From positions 1-64,000 of the forward strand of contig NZ_JAKKIE010000010.1 in the NCBI RefSeq assembly GCF_021742065.1: 64,000 nucleotides of DNA, in the 5' to 3' direction. The translations under genes were made by a program, and so were the position numbers. Each line of letters starts with the position of its first letter. The stretch's first letter is position 1. Under the pieces are notes generated by a model, which worked only from the letters and a program-made list of their open reading frames with translations, did no database searches and had not been told where the DNA came from. This document shows positions 42,153 to 51,310 of this stretch, one piece after another. Source of the stretch: Rhizorhapis sp. SPR117 (GTDB taxonomy: Bacteria > Pseudomonadota > Alphaproteobacteria > Sphingomonadales > Sphingomonadaceae).

Positions 42153-42506
42153 ATGACAGGCATCAACACCAACAGCGTGATGGCGATGCGCGCCGCCATC
42201 CTGCAACAGAACAGCGCGCTTCGGGAAGCATCGTCGGCGGGTAACGCCGCTGCTCCGCCAGTGTCCGGCACGTCCGGCGCGGGTTCAACGGATTTCGGCG
42301 CGGCAATGAAATCCGCGCTTAATGAAGTGAATGCGCTGCAAGGCACGTCGTCGGCTGCGGCTGCGGCCTATGAACGCGGGGAAACTACCGACATCGCGTC
42401 GGTGATGCTTGCCAAGCAGCAAGCGTCGATCGGGTTCGAAGCGACGTTGCAGGTCAGGAACAAGCTCCTGTCCGCCTACAAGGATATCATGAGTATGCCG
42501 GTGTAA
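42153..42506 (+). CDS. fliE: basal-body protein FliE
   Basis: MS-ring to rod adaptor of 117 aa. The conserved C-terminal half reads DIASVMLAKQQASIGFEATL and QVRNKLLSAYKDIMSMPV. The N-terminal half is low-complexity Ala/Ser-rich. It is the first structural gene after the activator and is followed 1 bp later by fliF. Confidence 0.93.
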   Translation: MTGINTNSVMAMRAAILQQNSALREASSAGNAAAPPVSGTSGAGSTDFGAAMKSALNEVNALQGTSSAAAAAYERGETTDIASVMLAKQQASIGFEATLQVRNKLLSAYKDIMSMPV

Positions 42507-42507
42507 T

Positions 42508-44226
42508 ATGAGCGAAACCAGTCTGACCATCGATAACCCGCCCACGCCCAGCCGTGGTCTTCCAGCCCTTTCGTCGATTGGCGGCAGCGGCGGCTTTGAC
42601 AGCATACGTGCCCGCTTTGTCGAGTTTTTCGGCCAGCCGGCCATTGCAAAAAGCTTGCCCATGTTCGGCATGATGGCCGTTGTCGGCCTGGCCGCGCTTG
42701 CCTGGCTTTCACTGCGCGAACCGCCGCAGCGCGACCTGTTCCGGGGGCTGCCCGATAGTGACAAGGCCGCCGTTGCACAGGTACTGGATTCATCGGGGAT
42801 AACCTATGACCTGAATGATGCGACCGGCGCGCTCACGGTTTCGGAAGATGATTATCACAAGGCGAAGATAATGCTTGCCGCGCAGGGCCTGCCCAAAAGC
42901 GCGCCTGACGGCAACAGCATGATCGACTCCCTGCCCATGGGCGCCAGTCGCGCGGTGGAAGGCGAGAAACTGCGTTCCGCCCGTGAACTGGATCTTGCCC
43001 GAACGATAGAGGCGATCGATGCCGTGCAAAGCGCACGCGTCCATCTGGCCGTTGAACAGCCCAGCATCTTCCTGCGCGACAAGGTAAAACCCGCCGCGTC
43101 GGTCATGCTGCGTCTGGCCAATGGCCGCGCCCTGTCCGATGCGCAGGTGCAAGCCATCGTCCATCTGGTCGCATCGTCGGTTCCCGGTCTTTCGCCCGAC
43201 GGTGTATCGGTCGTCGATCAGAACGGCCATCTGCTTTCCAGCCCCGGCGACGCGGGCGGTGCGGCGGAAACCGACCGGCAGATAGCGGTACAGTCGCGAG
43301 TTGAAGAGCGCTATCGTCAGGCGGTCATTGCCTTGCTGACACCGATCGTCGGAGCAGACAATTTCAGCACTGAAGTCCATGCGGAACTGGATTTTTCGGA
43401 AGAGCAGGCGACGCGCGAATCCTTTCCATCCGACGAAGCTCGCATAAAATCCGAACAGGGTAGCTGGACGGCGGGCAAGGGTGAAGCGCCTGCCTATGGC
43501 ATTCCCGGCGCGCTTTCCAACCAGCCGCCGCCACCGGCAACGCCCGGCGCACAACCTGCCGATCCTGCTGCTGCGGGCGAGACGGCGGATGGCGCCAAGA
43601 CTGCCGAAAATTATGTCCGCAATTTTGAACTGGGCCGCGAAGTATCCGTGACCCGCAATGCCACCGGCGCAGTCAAGCGCCTGTCGGTCGCGGTCGCCCT
43701 GCGCAATCCCGAAACCGGCAAGCCCCGCGCAGCGCAGGAAATTGCTGCCTTGGAAGCACTCGTCAAGGGCGCGGTCGGCTATGATCAGAGCCGCGGCGAT
43801 GTCGTCGCCCTTTCCGCACGCAAGTTCGCGGTCACTGATGAAACGGAATTCACCCAAAGCTGGTACGAGGCGAGCTGGGTTTCGATGCTGGTCCGCAATC
43901 TGTCGGCGTTGCTTGTGGCTCTGGCGCTGATCTTTGGTATTGGCCGTCCGCTTCTTAAACGCCACGCGGCGATGAAGGAGCAAGCAGTCGGAACGATGGC
44001 CGCACGCAAATCTGCTATCGGTGCGGAAATATCGCAGGAAATCCATCGCGCCGCCGCAGCCGATCCCAGCCGCCCGGTCACGCTCGACATGATCTCATCA
44101 ACGCAGACCTATGCCGAACGTGCGGCGCTGATCCGTAATTTCGTGAAACAGGACCCTGATCGCGCCGCACTGGTCGTCCGTGACCTGCTGCGTGACGCCG
44201 ATCGCAAGGAGGCAGCCAATGCTTGA
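42508..44226 (+). CDS. fliF: MS-ring protein FliF
   Basis: MS-ring subunit of 572 aa with two membrane helices (MFGMMAVVGLAALAWLSL near residue 52 and LVRNLSALLVALALIFGIGR near residue 455). Between them are the ring-building motifs: LPKSAPDGNSMIDSLPMGAS, LARTIEAIDAVQSARVHLAV and RYRQAVIALLTPIVGADNFS. It contains a Pro/Ala-rich loop (PPPPATPGAQPADPAAAGE). The C-terminal tail binds FliG. fliG starts 8 bp before its stop. Confidence 0.96.
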   Translation: MSETSLTIDNPPTPSRGLPALSSIGGSGGFDSIRARFVEFFGQPAIAKSLPMFGMMAVVGLAALAWLSLREPPQRDLFRGLPDSDKAAVAQVLDSSGITYDLNDATGALTVSEDDYHKAKIMLAAQGLPKSAPDGNSMIDSLPMGASRAVEGEKLRSARELDLARTIEAIDAVQSARVHLAVEQPSIFLRDKVKPAASVMLRLANGRALSDAQVQAIVHLVASSVPGLSPDGVSVVDQNGHLLSSPGDAGGAAETDRQIAVQSRVEERYRQAVIALLTPIVGADNFSTEVHAELDFSEEQATRESFPSDEARIKSEQGSWTAGKGEAPAYGIPGALSNQPPPPATPGAQPADPAAAGETADGAKTAENYVRNFELGREVSVTRNATGAVKRLSVAVALRNPETGKPRAAQEIAALEALVKGAVGYDQSRGDVVALSARKFAVTDETEFTQSWYEASWVSMLVRNLSALLVALALIFGIGRPLLKRHAAMKEQAVGTMAARKSAIGAEISQEIHRAAAADPSRPVTLDMISSTQTYAERAALIRNFVKQDPDRAALVVRDLLRDADRKEAANA

Positions 44227-45238
44227 GGCAAGCGAACAGAAACGCGCCATGACCGGAAGCGCGGCCGCCGCCGTCCTGTTGATGCTGTTCGAAGAAGACG
44301 AGGCGGCGCAAATCCTGTCCCGCCTGGAACCGGATGAAGTGCGGCAACTGGGCTATGCCATGTATGACGTCGCCGATGTCGCGGTGGATGAGGTCAACAC
44401 GGCCCTCGACCATTTCGTCAGCAAGGCGAAAAGCCGCACGACCGTCGGCTATGGCGCGGGCGAACATATTCGCGGGATGATGCACAAGGCGCTGGGCGCT
44501 GACCGGGCCGACAATATGCTGGCCCGCATCACGCCGCCCACGCGGTCGAACAAGCTGGAAATGCTCAAATGGATGCAGGCAAAGGAGGTCGCGCACATTA
44601 TCGAGCAGGAACATCCCCAGATTATGGCGCTGGTCATCGCCCATCTGGACCCGACCGTGGGTGCCGAAACGCTGCAACTCCTGCCGCTCGATGTGCAGGA
44701 CGACATTGTTTACCGCATTGCCACGCTTGGCCCGGTGACGACTGATGCCCTGGATGAGCTGGAGGCATTATTGGTGCGTCGTGGCAGCAGTGTGGCGACG
44801 GGCGCTTCGTCCCAGCGCGGTGGAACGACCGAAGCAGCAGCGATCATGAACAATGTGCGCAAGGTCAATGAACAGCGGATCATCAAGCAGATCGGCAAGC
44901 GCGACAAGGCCATGGCCCAGACCATCGAGGAAGAGATGTTCGTTTTCGATAATCTGATCGAGATGGATGACAAGAATCTGGGCGCGCTGCTGCGTACTAT
45001 CGAAAACGACATATTGGTTGTGGCACTGAAGGGCTGCAACGAACTGCTCAAATCGAAAATCTTCGGCTGCATGTCCAGCCGTGCGGCACAGGCGATTGCG
45101 GACGAGATCGAGGATCGCGGTCCGATCCGCCTCGCCGATGTGATCGATGCGCAGAAACAGGTCATCGCCGCTGCCCGTCGTATGGCGGAATCCGGCGCAA
45201 TCATGCTTGGCGGCAAGGGAGGCGAAGATTTTGTCTAG
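44219..45238 (+). CDS. fliG: flagellar motor switch protein FliG
   Basis: Rotor protein of 339 aa. It has the N-terminal FliF-binding domain (AVLLMLFEEDEAAQILSRLE), the middle domain with EHPQIMALVIAHLDPTVGAE, and the C-terminal torque domain with the charged helix (VFDNLIEMDDKNLGALLRTI), then LKSKIFGCMSSRAAQAIADE. ATG 44219 is chosen by overlap with the fliF stop. Confidence 0.96.
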   Translation: MLEASEQKRAMTGSAAAAVLLMLFEEDEAAQILSRLEPDEVRQLGYAMYDVADVAVDEVNTALDHFVSKAKSRTTVGYGAGEHIRGMMHKALGADRADNMLARITPPTRSNKLEMLKWMQAKEVAHIIEQEHPQIMALVIAHLDPTVGAETLQLLPLDVQDDIVYRIATLGPVTTDALDELEALLVRRGSSVATGASSQRGGTTEAAAIMNNVRKVNEQRIIKQIGKRDKAMAQTIEEEMFVFDNLIEMDDKNLGALLRTIENDILVVALKGCNELLKSKIFGCMSSRAAQAIADEIEDRGPIRLADVIDAQKQVIAAARRMAESGAIMLGGKGGEDFV

Positions 45239-45878
45239 TATCTGGCAAGGTGCACAGGCGCAGGCCGCCCGTTTTGGAAGCTGGAGCGATTTGCCGCCGC
45301 AAGGCGAGTTTCAGCCGCTCTATGGGCTGGATGAGAGCGGCTTTGCGCCGCGCCTCCACCTGAGCACCGCTAACGGGTTCGAAGAGAATTCCGAACCGCC
45401 CGTTTCCATCGAGGCGCTGACAGCCGATGCATTTGCGGAGGGCTTTGAAGAGGGGACGCGGGTCGGTCGTGCTGAACAGGATGCCGATCGCGCCGCGCAT
45501 TTGCGGCTTTCCCTCGCCCTCGAACAATTGCAGGCGGAATCGAGCGGGGCGCTGTCGGCGCTTCTTTCCACGGCGGTGCTGCGCCTTGTTCGCCAGATCG
45601 CAGGTGAAGTGGAAATCGACGCGGATCTGCTGGCAAAGCGGTGTCTGGCCATTGCCGAATGTATCGAACAGGAGGTTGGTCAGCCTGCTCTCCATCTGCA
45701 TCCTGACGATGTAGCTTTGATGGAAGCAAAAAATCTTCCGGTCCGGCTGGTGCCCGATGCAGAGATGTTGCGTGGCTCGGTCCGGCTCGAAACCGCCGAT
45801 GGCTGGGTCGAGGATGGTCCCGAAATTCGCTTGTCCCGCCTTCAGGGATTGCTGGACGACATGACGGGGCAGGCATGA
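45231..45878 (+). CDS. fliH: export ATPase regulator FliH
   Basis: FliI regulator of 215 aa. It has an acidic and helical middle (AFAEGFEEGTRVGRAEQDAD), then a FliH/HrpE-like C-terminal domain (STAVLRLVRQIAGEVEIDAD, ALHLHPDDVALMEAK, SVRLETADGWVEDGPEIRLS). The start is TTG 45231: it overlaps fliG and has GGGAGG 8 nt upstream. It overlaps fliI by 4 bp. Sequence is divergent as usual, so the call depends in part on position. Confidence 0.85.
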   Translation: MSSIWQGAQAQAARFGSWSDLPPQGEFQPLYGLDESGFAPRLHLSTANGFEENSEPPVSIEALTADAFAEGFEEGTRVGRAEQDADRAAHLRLSLALEQLQAESSGALSALLSTAVLRLVRQIAGEVEIDADLLAKRCLAIAECIEQEVGQPALHLHPDDVALMEAKNLPVRLVPDAEMLRGSVRLETADGWVEDGPEIRLSRLQGLLDDMTGQA

Positions 45879-47206
45879 TCGGTGCAGTGCTGAAACAGGC
45901 TGAATCGCTGCTGGAAACCATGCAGGTGGCCAATGCTGGCCCGCGCCATGTCGGGCGGCTGGTTGCGCATGAAGGCGGCATGCTGGAAGTAAGCGGATTC
46001 AATCGTCCGATCGGGGCGGGCGCACGCGTTATCGCTGCCGACGGCACTGTCGCGCGGGCTGAAGTGGTCGGTTTTCGTGGCAATCGCGCGCTGCTGGTTC
46101 CGCTGGACCTGGATGCGCCACATGAAAATGGGGCGCGTGTCGAACCCGACAGCGCCGCCAACATGGTGCAGGTGGGCGATGCCCTGATGGGCCGCGTTAT
46201 CGATGCCATGGGCATGCCGCTGGATCGCAAGGGGCCGATCATGGCCAACGCCTATTGGCCGCTCGCGGGTGTTAAAGGCAATGTGCTGGATCGCGGTCGG
46301 GTTACCGAACCGTTCGACCTGGGGGTGCGTGCCGTCAATGCATTACTGACCGCCGGGCGGGGCCAGCGCATCGCCATTATTGCAGGATCCGGCGTCGGCA
46401 AATCCGTGCTGATGGGCCAGATGATCGCAGGCGCGGAAGCCGATGTGGTCGTCGTCGGCCTGATCGGTGAACGCGGCCGCGAGGTCAGCGACTTTCTGGA
46501 AACCAAACTGGAAGGCATGATCCGTTCAAAAAGCGTGGTCGTCGCGGTTCCTGCAGACCATCCGCCGGTCCTACGCCTGCGCGCCGCCGCAAGAGCGACC
46601 GCTATTGCCGAATATTACCGTGCGCGCGGCAAGAAAGTACTGCTCCTGATCGACAGTTTGACGCGCTGCGCCCATGCTCAGCGGGAAATCGGTCTGGCAT
46701 TGGGCGAACCCCCGGCGATGAAGGGTTATCCGCCATCGGCCCTTTCACTGATCCCGCGCCTGGTTGAGCGCGCGGGCGTTGATAGCCGTTCGGGCGGGTC
46801 GATCACTGCACTTTATACCGTTCTGGCTGATGGCGATGACACAGACGATCCCATTGTCGATGCAGCCCGCGCGATCGTGGACGGCCATATCGTGCTGTCG
46901 CGACAATTGTCGGAACAGAGCATTTTCCCGGCCATCGATGTCGGCAAGTCGCTTAGCCGCGTCATGGCCGATGTGGTGACCAGCGATCATCAAAAGGCCG
47001 CATCCGGATTCCGCCGCCTTTGGGCGGCTTACGAGGAAAATCGCGATCTCATCCTGATGGGCGCCTATCGCCCCGGTAATGATCCGGTGATCGACCTTGC
47101 CGTCGAGCGGCGCCCTGATCTGCTCGAATTCCTGCGTCAGGATGCCCGCAGCCATATCGATCTGGATACCAGCGTCCATGCATTGCAGGAGGCATTTGGG
47201 TTATGA
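45875..47206 (+). CDS. fliI: flagellum-specific ATPase FliI
   Basis: F1-like export ATPase of 443 aa. It has Walker A AGSGVGKSVLMGQM, then VVVGLIGERGREVSDFLE, Walker B KVLLLIDSLTRCAHAQREIG, and EPPAMKGYPPSALSLIPRLV with ERAGVDSRSGGSITALYTVL. All nucleotide-site residues seem intact. It is coupled to fliH and fliJ by ATGA overlaps. Confidence 0.97.
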   Translation: MIGAVLKQAESLLETMQVANAGPRHVGRLVAHEGGMLEVSGFNRPIGAGARVIAADGTVARAEVVGFRGNRALLVPLDLDAPHENGARVEPDSAANMVQVGDALMGRVIDAMGMPLDRKGPIMANAYWPLAGVKGNVLDRGRVTEPFDLGVRAVNALLTAGRGQRIAIIAGSGVGKSVLMGQMIAGAEADVVVVGLIGERGREVSDFLETKLEGMIRSKSVVVAVPADHPPVLRLRAAARATAIAEYYRARGKKVLLLIDSLTRCAHAQREIGLALGEPPAMKGYPPSALSLIPRLVERAGVDSRSGGSITALYTVLADGDDTDDPIVDAARAIVDGHIVLSRQLSEQSIFPAIDVGKSLSRVMADVVTSDHQKAASGFRRLWAAYEENRDLILMGAYRPGNDPVIDLAVERRPDLLEFLRQDARSHIDLDTSVHALQEAFGL

Positions 47207-47628
47207 GACAGCTGATCGCCAAGCGCGAACGCATTGTCCGCGCCCGCCGTGTGCAGCATCTGCTCGCCAGCGTCGAAACCGCGCACGCGCAGAATGAAGC
47301 GCTTGCCCTGGAAGACAATGCAAAGCGGGTGCATGCTGTTCGCGCCGATCTGTTCGATGTGGGCAAGATCACCTCCGGCGCGGCGCTGGCATCTCATCGC
47401 GAACTGGCCGGCAGACTGGAACAGGCCGGACGACAGCTAGATGGCGCGATATATGACGCGCACAAACGTGTGGAACAGCGTGAAGGCGAGCGCCAGCTTG
47501 CCAACCGGGATCAGGAAATCGCCGAAAGGCTGAAAGAAAAAGCGGCGCGCGCCGCCGCCGAGCAGATGGAGACCCGGTTGCAATCGCTGCCGCGCCGAAA
47601 TCGCTCCGTTTCATTGGGAGATGTTTGA
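47203..47628 (+). CDS. fliJ: export chaperone FliJ
   Basis: Coiled-coil protein of 141 aa (ARRVQHLLASVETAHAQNEA, AGRLEQAGRQLDGAIYDAHK, AERLKEKAARAAAEQMETRL). The helical, charged make-up, the length and the position after fliI fit FliJ, which escorts substrates and stimulates the export ATPase. Sequence signatures are weak in this family. Confidence 0.8.
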   Translation: MRQLIAKRERIVRARRVQHLLASVETAHAQNEALALEDNAKRVHAVRADLFDVGKITSGAALASHRELAGRLEQAGRQLDGAIYDAHKRVEQREGERQLANRDQEIAERLKEKAARAAAEQMETRLQSLPRRNRSVSLGDV

Positions 47629-49166
47629 TGATGGCCAATCTGCCAGCCGTTAAGGATATGGCGGCGAACCCGCTTGCCCTGACCGCCAAGCCGGGAGATC
47701 CCGCCGCCGCCGGGGAAGGTGTGGACTTTTCCGCATTGATGGCGAATGCTCAATCCGGGACTGGAGATGCTCCGGTACAGCTATTGACGAACATGGCTGC
47801 GCCGTCTGTGCCCATGACTGAGGCTGCGTCGGGTGCGGCAGGGGCTGTCATCGAAGGATCTGTTGTCCCGCCAGTTATCACGGCGCCAGTTGTCACAGAG
47901 AATATGACCTCTGTTGGCGATATGGCGACTGGCGAAATGCCCGTTCCGGTTAAGCCCGTTGAGGGCAAGGAAAAGGGGCCGAAGATTCCCAATCCGGCAA
48001 AGCTCGCCCAAAGCGCATCGGCCTTGCCCCAGCTTGCCATGGCCATGATGCCGCAGGACATCACCAGTACGAAAACCGCGCCCAAGAGCGATGACGCCAT
48101 TCAGAGTAAGGATGATGCAGGTATAACCGATACGCCATCGCAGGCGCCTTTCGCTGATGGGTTGGCGTTGCCATTGCTGCAAGGTCTGGAAGTGCCTGTC
48201 ACGACTGTTGATGGCCAAAAGGCTCCAAAGCAGGTGGCAGCCCATGCGCTGTCGCTGGAAGCATTGCCCCGCAATCTGCAACAGGCCGCCACGCTGCCGG
48301 ATAATGCCGCCGTGCCAGCACAGCTTCAGGCGCAAGCCCGCATTGATGCCTTTACGCTCGCCGTCGCAACGCCAGAACGTACCGCGGGGCGGGGACTGGA
48401 ACAGGCGATGGTACAGTCATCGGGTCGCGTTCAGGCGTTGGCGCTGAGGCAGGAGGCTCCGGCCATGAGCCCAATCCTGTCCATGTCAGGTGACAGCCCG
48501 GTCGATACAGCCGCCCCCTCCATCCCGGCGGTGGATATGGGTGCCGGTGACGTTGACACACCTGCTCCGGTTGCTGCCCCTGTATCGAGCCTTTCCGGCG
48601 TGACACCACCAATGAGCGCCAACCCCATGCCGATGCCGATGGGAATGGCTGCATCGCTTCAGCCTGTGGCGGTCGTCGCAGACACGGGGGCCATGTTGGG
48701 TGACCAGGTTATCGATATGGGCGTCGATGGGCAGTGGATCGATCGTATGGCCAAGGAAATTTCGGATATTGCAGCGGGCACGGGGCGTGCGTCATTCAGC
48801 CTGAACCCGGAAAATCTGGGGCGGCTGAAAGTCGATATCATGCAAGGTGATACCGGCGCCAATGTTCGTCTGACTGCTGAGACCGACGCCGCCGTCGCCA
48901 TGCTTCATCAGGGGCGCCATCAATTGCAACAGGATGCGCGGTTACAAGCGGTGCGTATCCATGATGTGCAGGTCGAACGAGGCAATGAATCCTCTTTTTC
49001 CGCGCGCGGGCAATCCATGGGGCAGGATCAGGCCGGTCATCAGGACCAATCGCAGGCCTTTCATAAAAAACCTTTGATCCAGGCCGTTTCCACTATGGCG
49101 AATGGGCAGGAACAGGACCGGGCCCTTGTGGCGCGCGCATCCAGCCAGCGGGCACGTTATGCCTGA
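47625..49166 (+). CDS. fliK: hook-length control protein FliK
   Basis: Protein of 513 aa with a long low-complexity Pro/Ala/Met-rich N-terminal part (the ruler) and the FliK C-terminal domain: GRASFSLNPENLGRLKVDIM, GDTGANVRLTAETDAAVAML and HQGRHQLQQDARLQAVRIHD. The LNPExLGxLxV core is the family signature. It overlaps fliJ by 4 bp and precedes fliL. Confidence 0.9.
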   Translation: MMMANLPAVKDMAANPLALTAKPGDPAAAGEGVDFSALMANAQSGTGDAPVQLLTNMAAPSVPMTEAASGAAGAVIEGSVVPPVITAPVVTENMTSVGDMATGEMPVPVKPVEGKEKGPKIPNPAKLAQSASALPQLAMAMMPQDITSTKTAPKSDDAIQSKDDAGITDTPSQAPFADGLALPLLQGLEVPVTTVDGQKAPKQVAAHALSLEALPRNLQQAATLPDNAAVPAQLQAQARIDAFTLAVATPERTAGRGLEQAMVQSSGRVQALALRQEAPAMSPILSMSGDSPVDTAAPSIPAVDMGAGDVDTPAPVAAPVSSLSGVTPPMSANPMPMPMGMAASLQPVAVVADTGAMLGDQVIDMGVDGQWIDRMAKEISDIAAGTGRASFSLNPENLGRLKVDIMQGDTGANVRLTAETDAAVAMLHQGRHQLQQDARLQAVRIHDVQVERGNESSFSARGQSMGQDQAGHQDQSQAFHKKPLIQAVSTMANGQEQDRALVARASSQRARYA

Positions 49167-49213
49167 TGGAGCAATGACGGTTCGCCTGACAGCCAGTGAA
49201 CAGGAGATTTGAA

Positions 49214-49807
49214 GTGAGCGACGAGACGATACCCCAAAAAAAGGGCGGCAAGCGCAAGAAATGGATGATCCTGATCGGGCTGGTGGTCCTTTTGGGTGGC
49301 GCGGGCGTGGGTGGCGCGTTGTTCGCCATGGGTATACTGGATGGCAAGACTCATGCAGAAGCCGAGGACGTGAACAAACCCAAGCTGGTGCTGAAGGGCG
49401 AGGGCGCGCCGGCAGGTGAGGGTGAAAAGGCCGAGCCAGTGATTGGCACGGTCGCGGGCAATGGGTCGACACCAAAGGACGCCAGCAAATATCAGGCAAC
49501 CTATTACCAGATCGAAGCCCCCTTTACATCGAACCTGAGGGACAGTGGTTCCTTTGCGCAGATTTCGATCGCGATCGCGACCTATTATGACAGTCGCGTG
49601 CTGCAAAATATCAAGCAGCATGAAATTGCCGTGCGTTCCGCCGCATTGATGCGTATTGCCGATCAGGACGAACTGGAACTTTCTACGCCGGAGGGGAAGG
49701 AACGGCTTCAAGCTGAACTGAAAGCTGCTATTAACCATGTTTTGATCGAAAAAGCGGGCTTCGGGGGCATTGATAACGTTTATTTTACCAATTTCGTTAT
49801 TCAGTGA
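49214..49807 (+). CDS. fliL: flagellar basal-body protein FliL
   Basis: Stator-associated membrane protein of 197 aa. A Lys-rich start (PQKKGGKRKKWM) and one helix (ILIGLVVLLGGAGVGGALFA) precede the periplasmic FliL domain (ATYYQIEAPFTSNLRDSG, FAQISIAIATYYDSRVLQNI, HEIAVRSAALMRIADQDELE). GTG 49214 follows AGGAG. FliL helps the stator work under load. It overlaps fliM if that gene starts at GTG 49804. Confidence 0.9.
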   Translation: MSDETIPQKKGGKRKKWMILIGLVVLLGGAGVGGALFAMGILDGKTHAEAEDVNKPKLVLKGEGAPAGEGEKAEPVIGTVAGNGSTPKDASKYQATYYQIEAPFTSNLRDSGSFAQISIAIATYYDSRVLQNIKQHEIAVRSAALMRIADQDELELSTPEGKERLQAELKAAINHVLIEKAGFGGIDNVYFTNFVIQ

Positions 49808-50730
49808 GCTTGTGCGAACCATCGTTCGCCGGGGACATGCTATTTATGGATGACATCGAACCTTTTAAATTCGGGCAATCCGAACCGCAGGCGCCTGTCG
49901 TGCTATCGGGCATGGACCGAATCGGTGAACGCATGACGCGCCGCATCCGGGCTGTCCTTGAACCGATGGTCGGCGCAAAGCCGCAGGTGAGTTGCGAAGC
50001 TGTGTCGGTTTTCAGCTATTCGAACTGGTGCCTGTTCGTCCCCGATTTCGTCAGCCTGACCGTTTACCGGTTGCATCCTTTGAAGGGTGCAACCCTCTTG
50101 CGCATCGATGCCGATATGGTATCGGCGCTGGTCGATTGCGTCTATGGCGGAACGGGCGCGCGGGCGCCGTTTAACCGCAAGGAATTTACGCCCACAGAAG
50201 ACAGGCTACTGGCCAGATTTACCGGCACCCTGATCGAAAAGCTGGTCGAATCCTGGGCCGAAACCCATGCTGTCGATGCGACGCTGGTGAACCGCGAAAC
50301 CAATATCAACTATATCAACGTGGCCGGTCCCGATGAACAGGTCGTGGTGCAGCGCTTTGAAGTGTCCCTGGGCCGCAATGACGTATGGCCGATCGAGTTC
50401 ATCTATCCGCTGACCGCCCTGCGCGGTGTGGAGCAGTTGATGGGCGCAAAGGTACATGACGAGCTGAAAATCAGCGACCCTGCCTGGCGCGAACGATTGG
50501 GACGGCAGATCAATCATGTCCGTTTCCCGGCCCGCAGTGTACTGGCGCGGCCGTCAATGTCGCTGTCGCAACTCATGCAGCTTGAACCGGGCGATGTTAT
50601 TCCCGTACAGATCAGCCGCAGCCTGCCTCTTATCGTGGGCGACCGGGTTTTCGCCCATGGCACCATTGGCGAAAAAGAAGGGCGCGCCGCTTTCATGATC
50701 GAAAAATTAGCTGAAGGAAACGAAGGATGA
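49804..50730 (+). CDS. fliM: flagellar motor switch protein FliM
   Basis: C-ring protein of up to 308 aa. The middle CheC/FliM-like domain is seen in LYRLHPLKGATLLRIDADMV-type segments (VDCVYGGTGARAPFNRKEFT, TPTEDRLLARFTGTLIEKLV), and the C-terminal SpoA domain in LSQLMQLEPGDVIPVQISRS. The N-terminus lacks a clear LSQxEIDALL CheY-binding peptide. GTG 49804 gives coupling to fliL; ATG 49846, with GGGGA upstream, is an equally possible start. Confidence 0.9.
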   Translation: MSLCEPSFAGDMLFMDDIEPFKFGQSEPQAPVVLSGMDRIGERMTRRIRAVLEPMVGAKPQVSCEAVSVFSYSNWCLFVPDFVSLTVYRLHPLKGATLLRIDADMVSALVDCVYGGTGARAPFNRKEFTPTEDRLLARFTGTLIEKLVESWAETHAVDATLVNRETNINYINVAGPDEQVVVQRFEVSLGRNDVWPIEFIYPLTALRGVEQLMGAKVHDELKISDPAWRERLGRQINHVRFPARSVLARPSMSLSQLMQLEPGDVIPVQISRSLPLIVGDRVFAHGTIGEKEGRAAFMIEKLAEGNEG

Positions 50731-51053
50731 GTGACATGAGCGAGGCGCCAAAACTGGACGACGCCCTGGGTTCGCTGCCGGGCAGCCGCAATTTCCGGCT
50801 GCTGGCCGACATACCCGTGCGTATGTCGGTGGAAGTCGGCTCGACTTCGCTGAAACTGGCTGAGGTGATGGACCTTGCAGAAGGCAGCATCGTGGAACTG
50901 GACCGTCAGTCCGACGAACTCCTCGACATCATGGTGAACGGCACGCTGATCGCCAAGGGAGAGGTTGTGACCGTCAACAACCGCTATGGTATCCGCATTG
51001 TCGAAGTCGCTACCGCAGAGGCCCGGATGGCCGGTGTGGAACGGCGCGGTTAA
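50727..51053 (+). CDS. fliN: flagellar motor switch protein FliN
   Basis: C-ring protein of 108 aa consisting mostly of a SpoA domain: FRLLADIPVRMSVEVGSTSL, KLAEVMDLAEGSIVELDRQS and NGTLIAKGEVVTVNNRYGIR. It overlaps fliM by 4 bp and fliO by 1 bp. Confidence 0.95.
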   Translation: MSDMSEAPKLDDALGSLPGSRNFRLLADIPVRMSVEVGSTSLKLAEVMDLAEGSIVELDRQSDELLDIMVNGTLIAKGEVVTVNNRYGIRIVEVATAEARMAGVERRG

Positions 51054-51310
51054 TGCTCTGGTACTTTGTGAAGTTGCTGATCCTGCTGCCGCTTGTCGGC
51101 GGCATGGCGGTCGGCGCGCTATGGCTGTGGCGCAAATATCAGCCCAGTCTGATGCGCGGGCACCAGGATCGCGCGGTAAAACTGATCGATGCGATCCCCA
51201 TGGGGACGTTCGGCAAGCTCGCCGTGGTTGAGTTCGAGGGCAAGCGCCTGCTCCTGTCGGTCACGCGCGGCCGCATCGACAAAATCGCGGAAAGCGCCGA
51301 TGAGGGTTAA
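51053..51310 (+). CDS. fliO: flagellar biosynthesis protein FliO
   Basis: Small membrane protein of 85 aa. One helix ([20 protein letters not shown]) is followed by a short cytoplasmic domain ([20 protein letters not shown]). FliO helps assemble the FliP ring. Size, helix and place between fliN and fliP support the call. Its end overlaps the proposed fliP ATG at 51300. Confidence 0.85.
   Translation: MLWYFVKLLILLPLVGGMAVGALWLWRKYQPSLMRGHQDRAVKLIDAIPMGTFGKLAVVEFEGKRLLLSVTRGRIDKIAESADEG

Noticed and set aside
42790..44046. A 418-codon open frame on the minus strand
   Set aside because: It is the antisense shadow of fliF, rich in Arg, Gly and Cys and without motifs.
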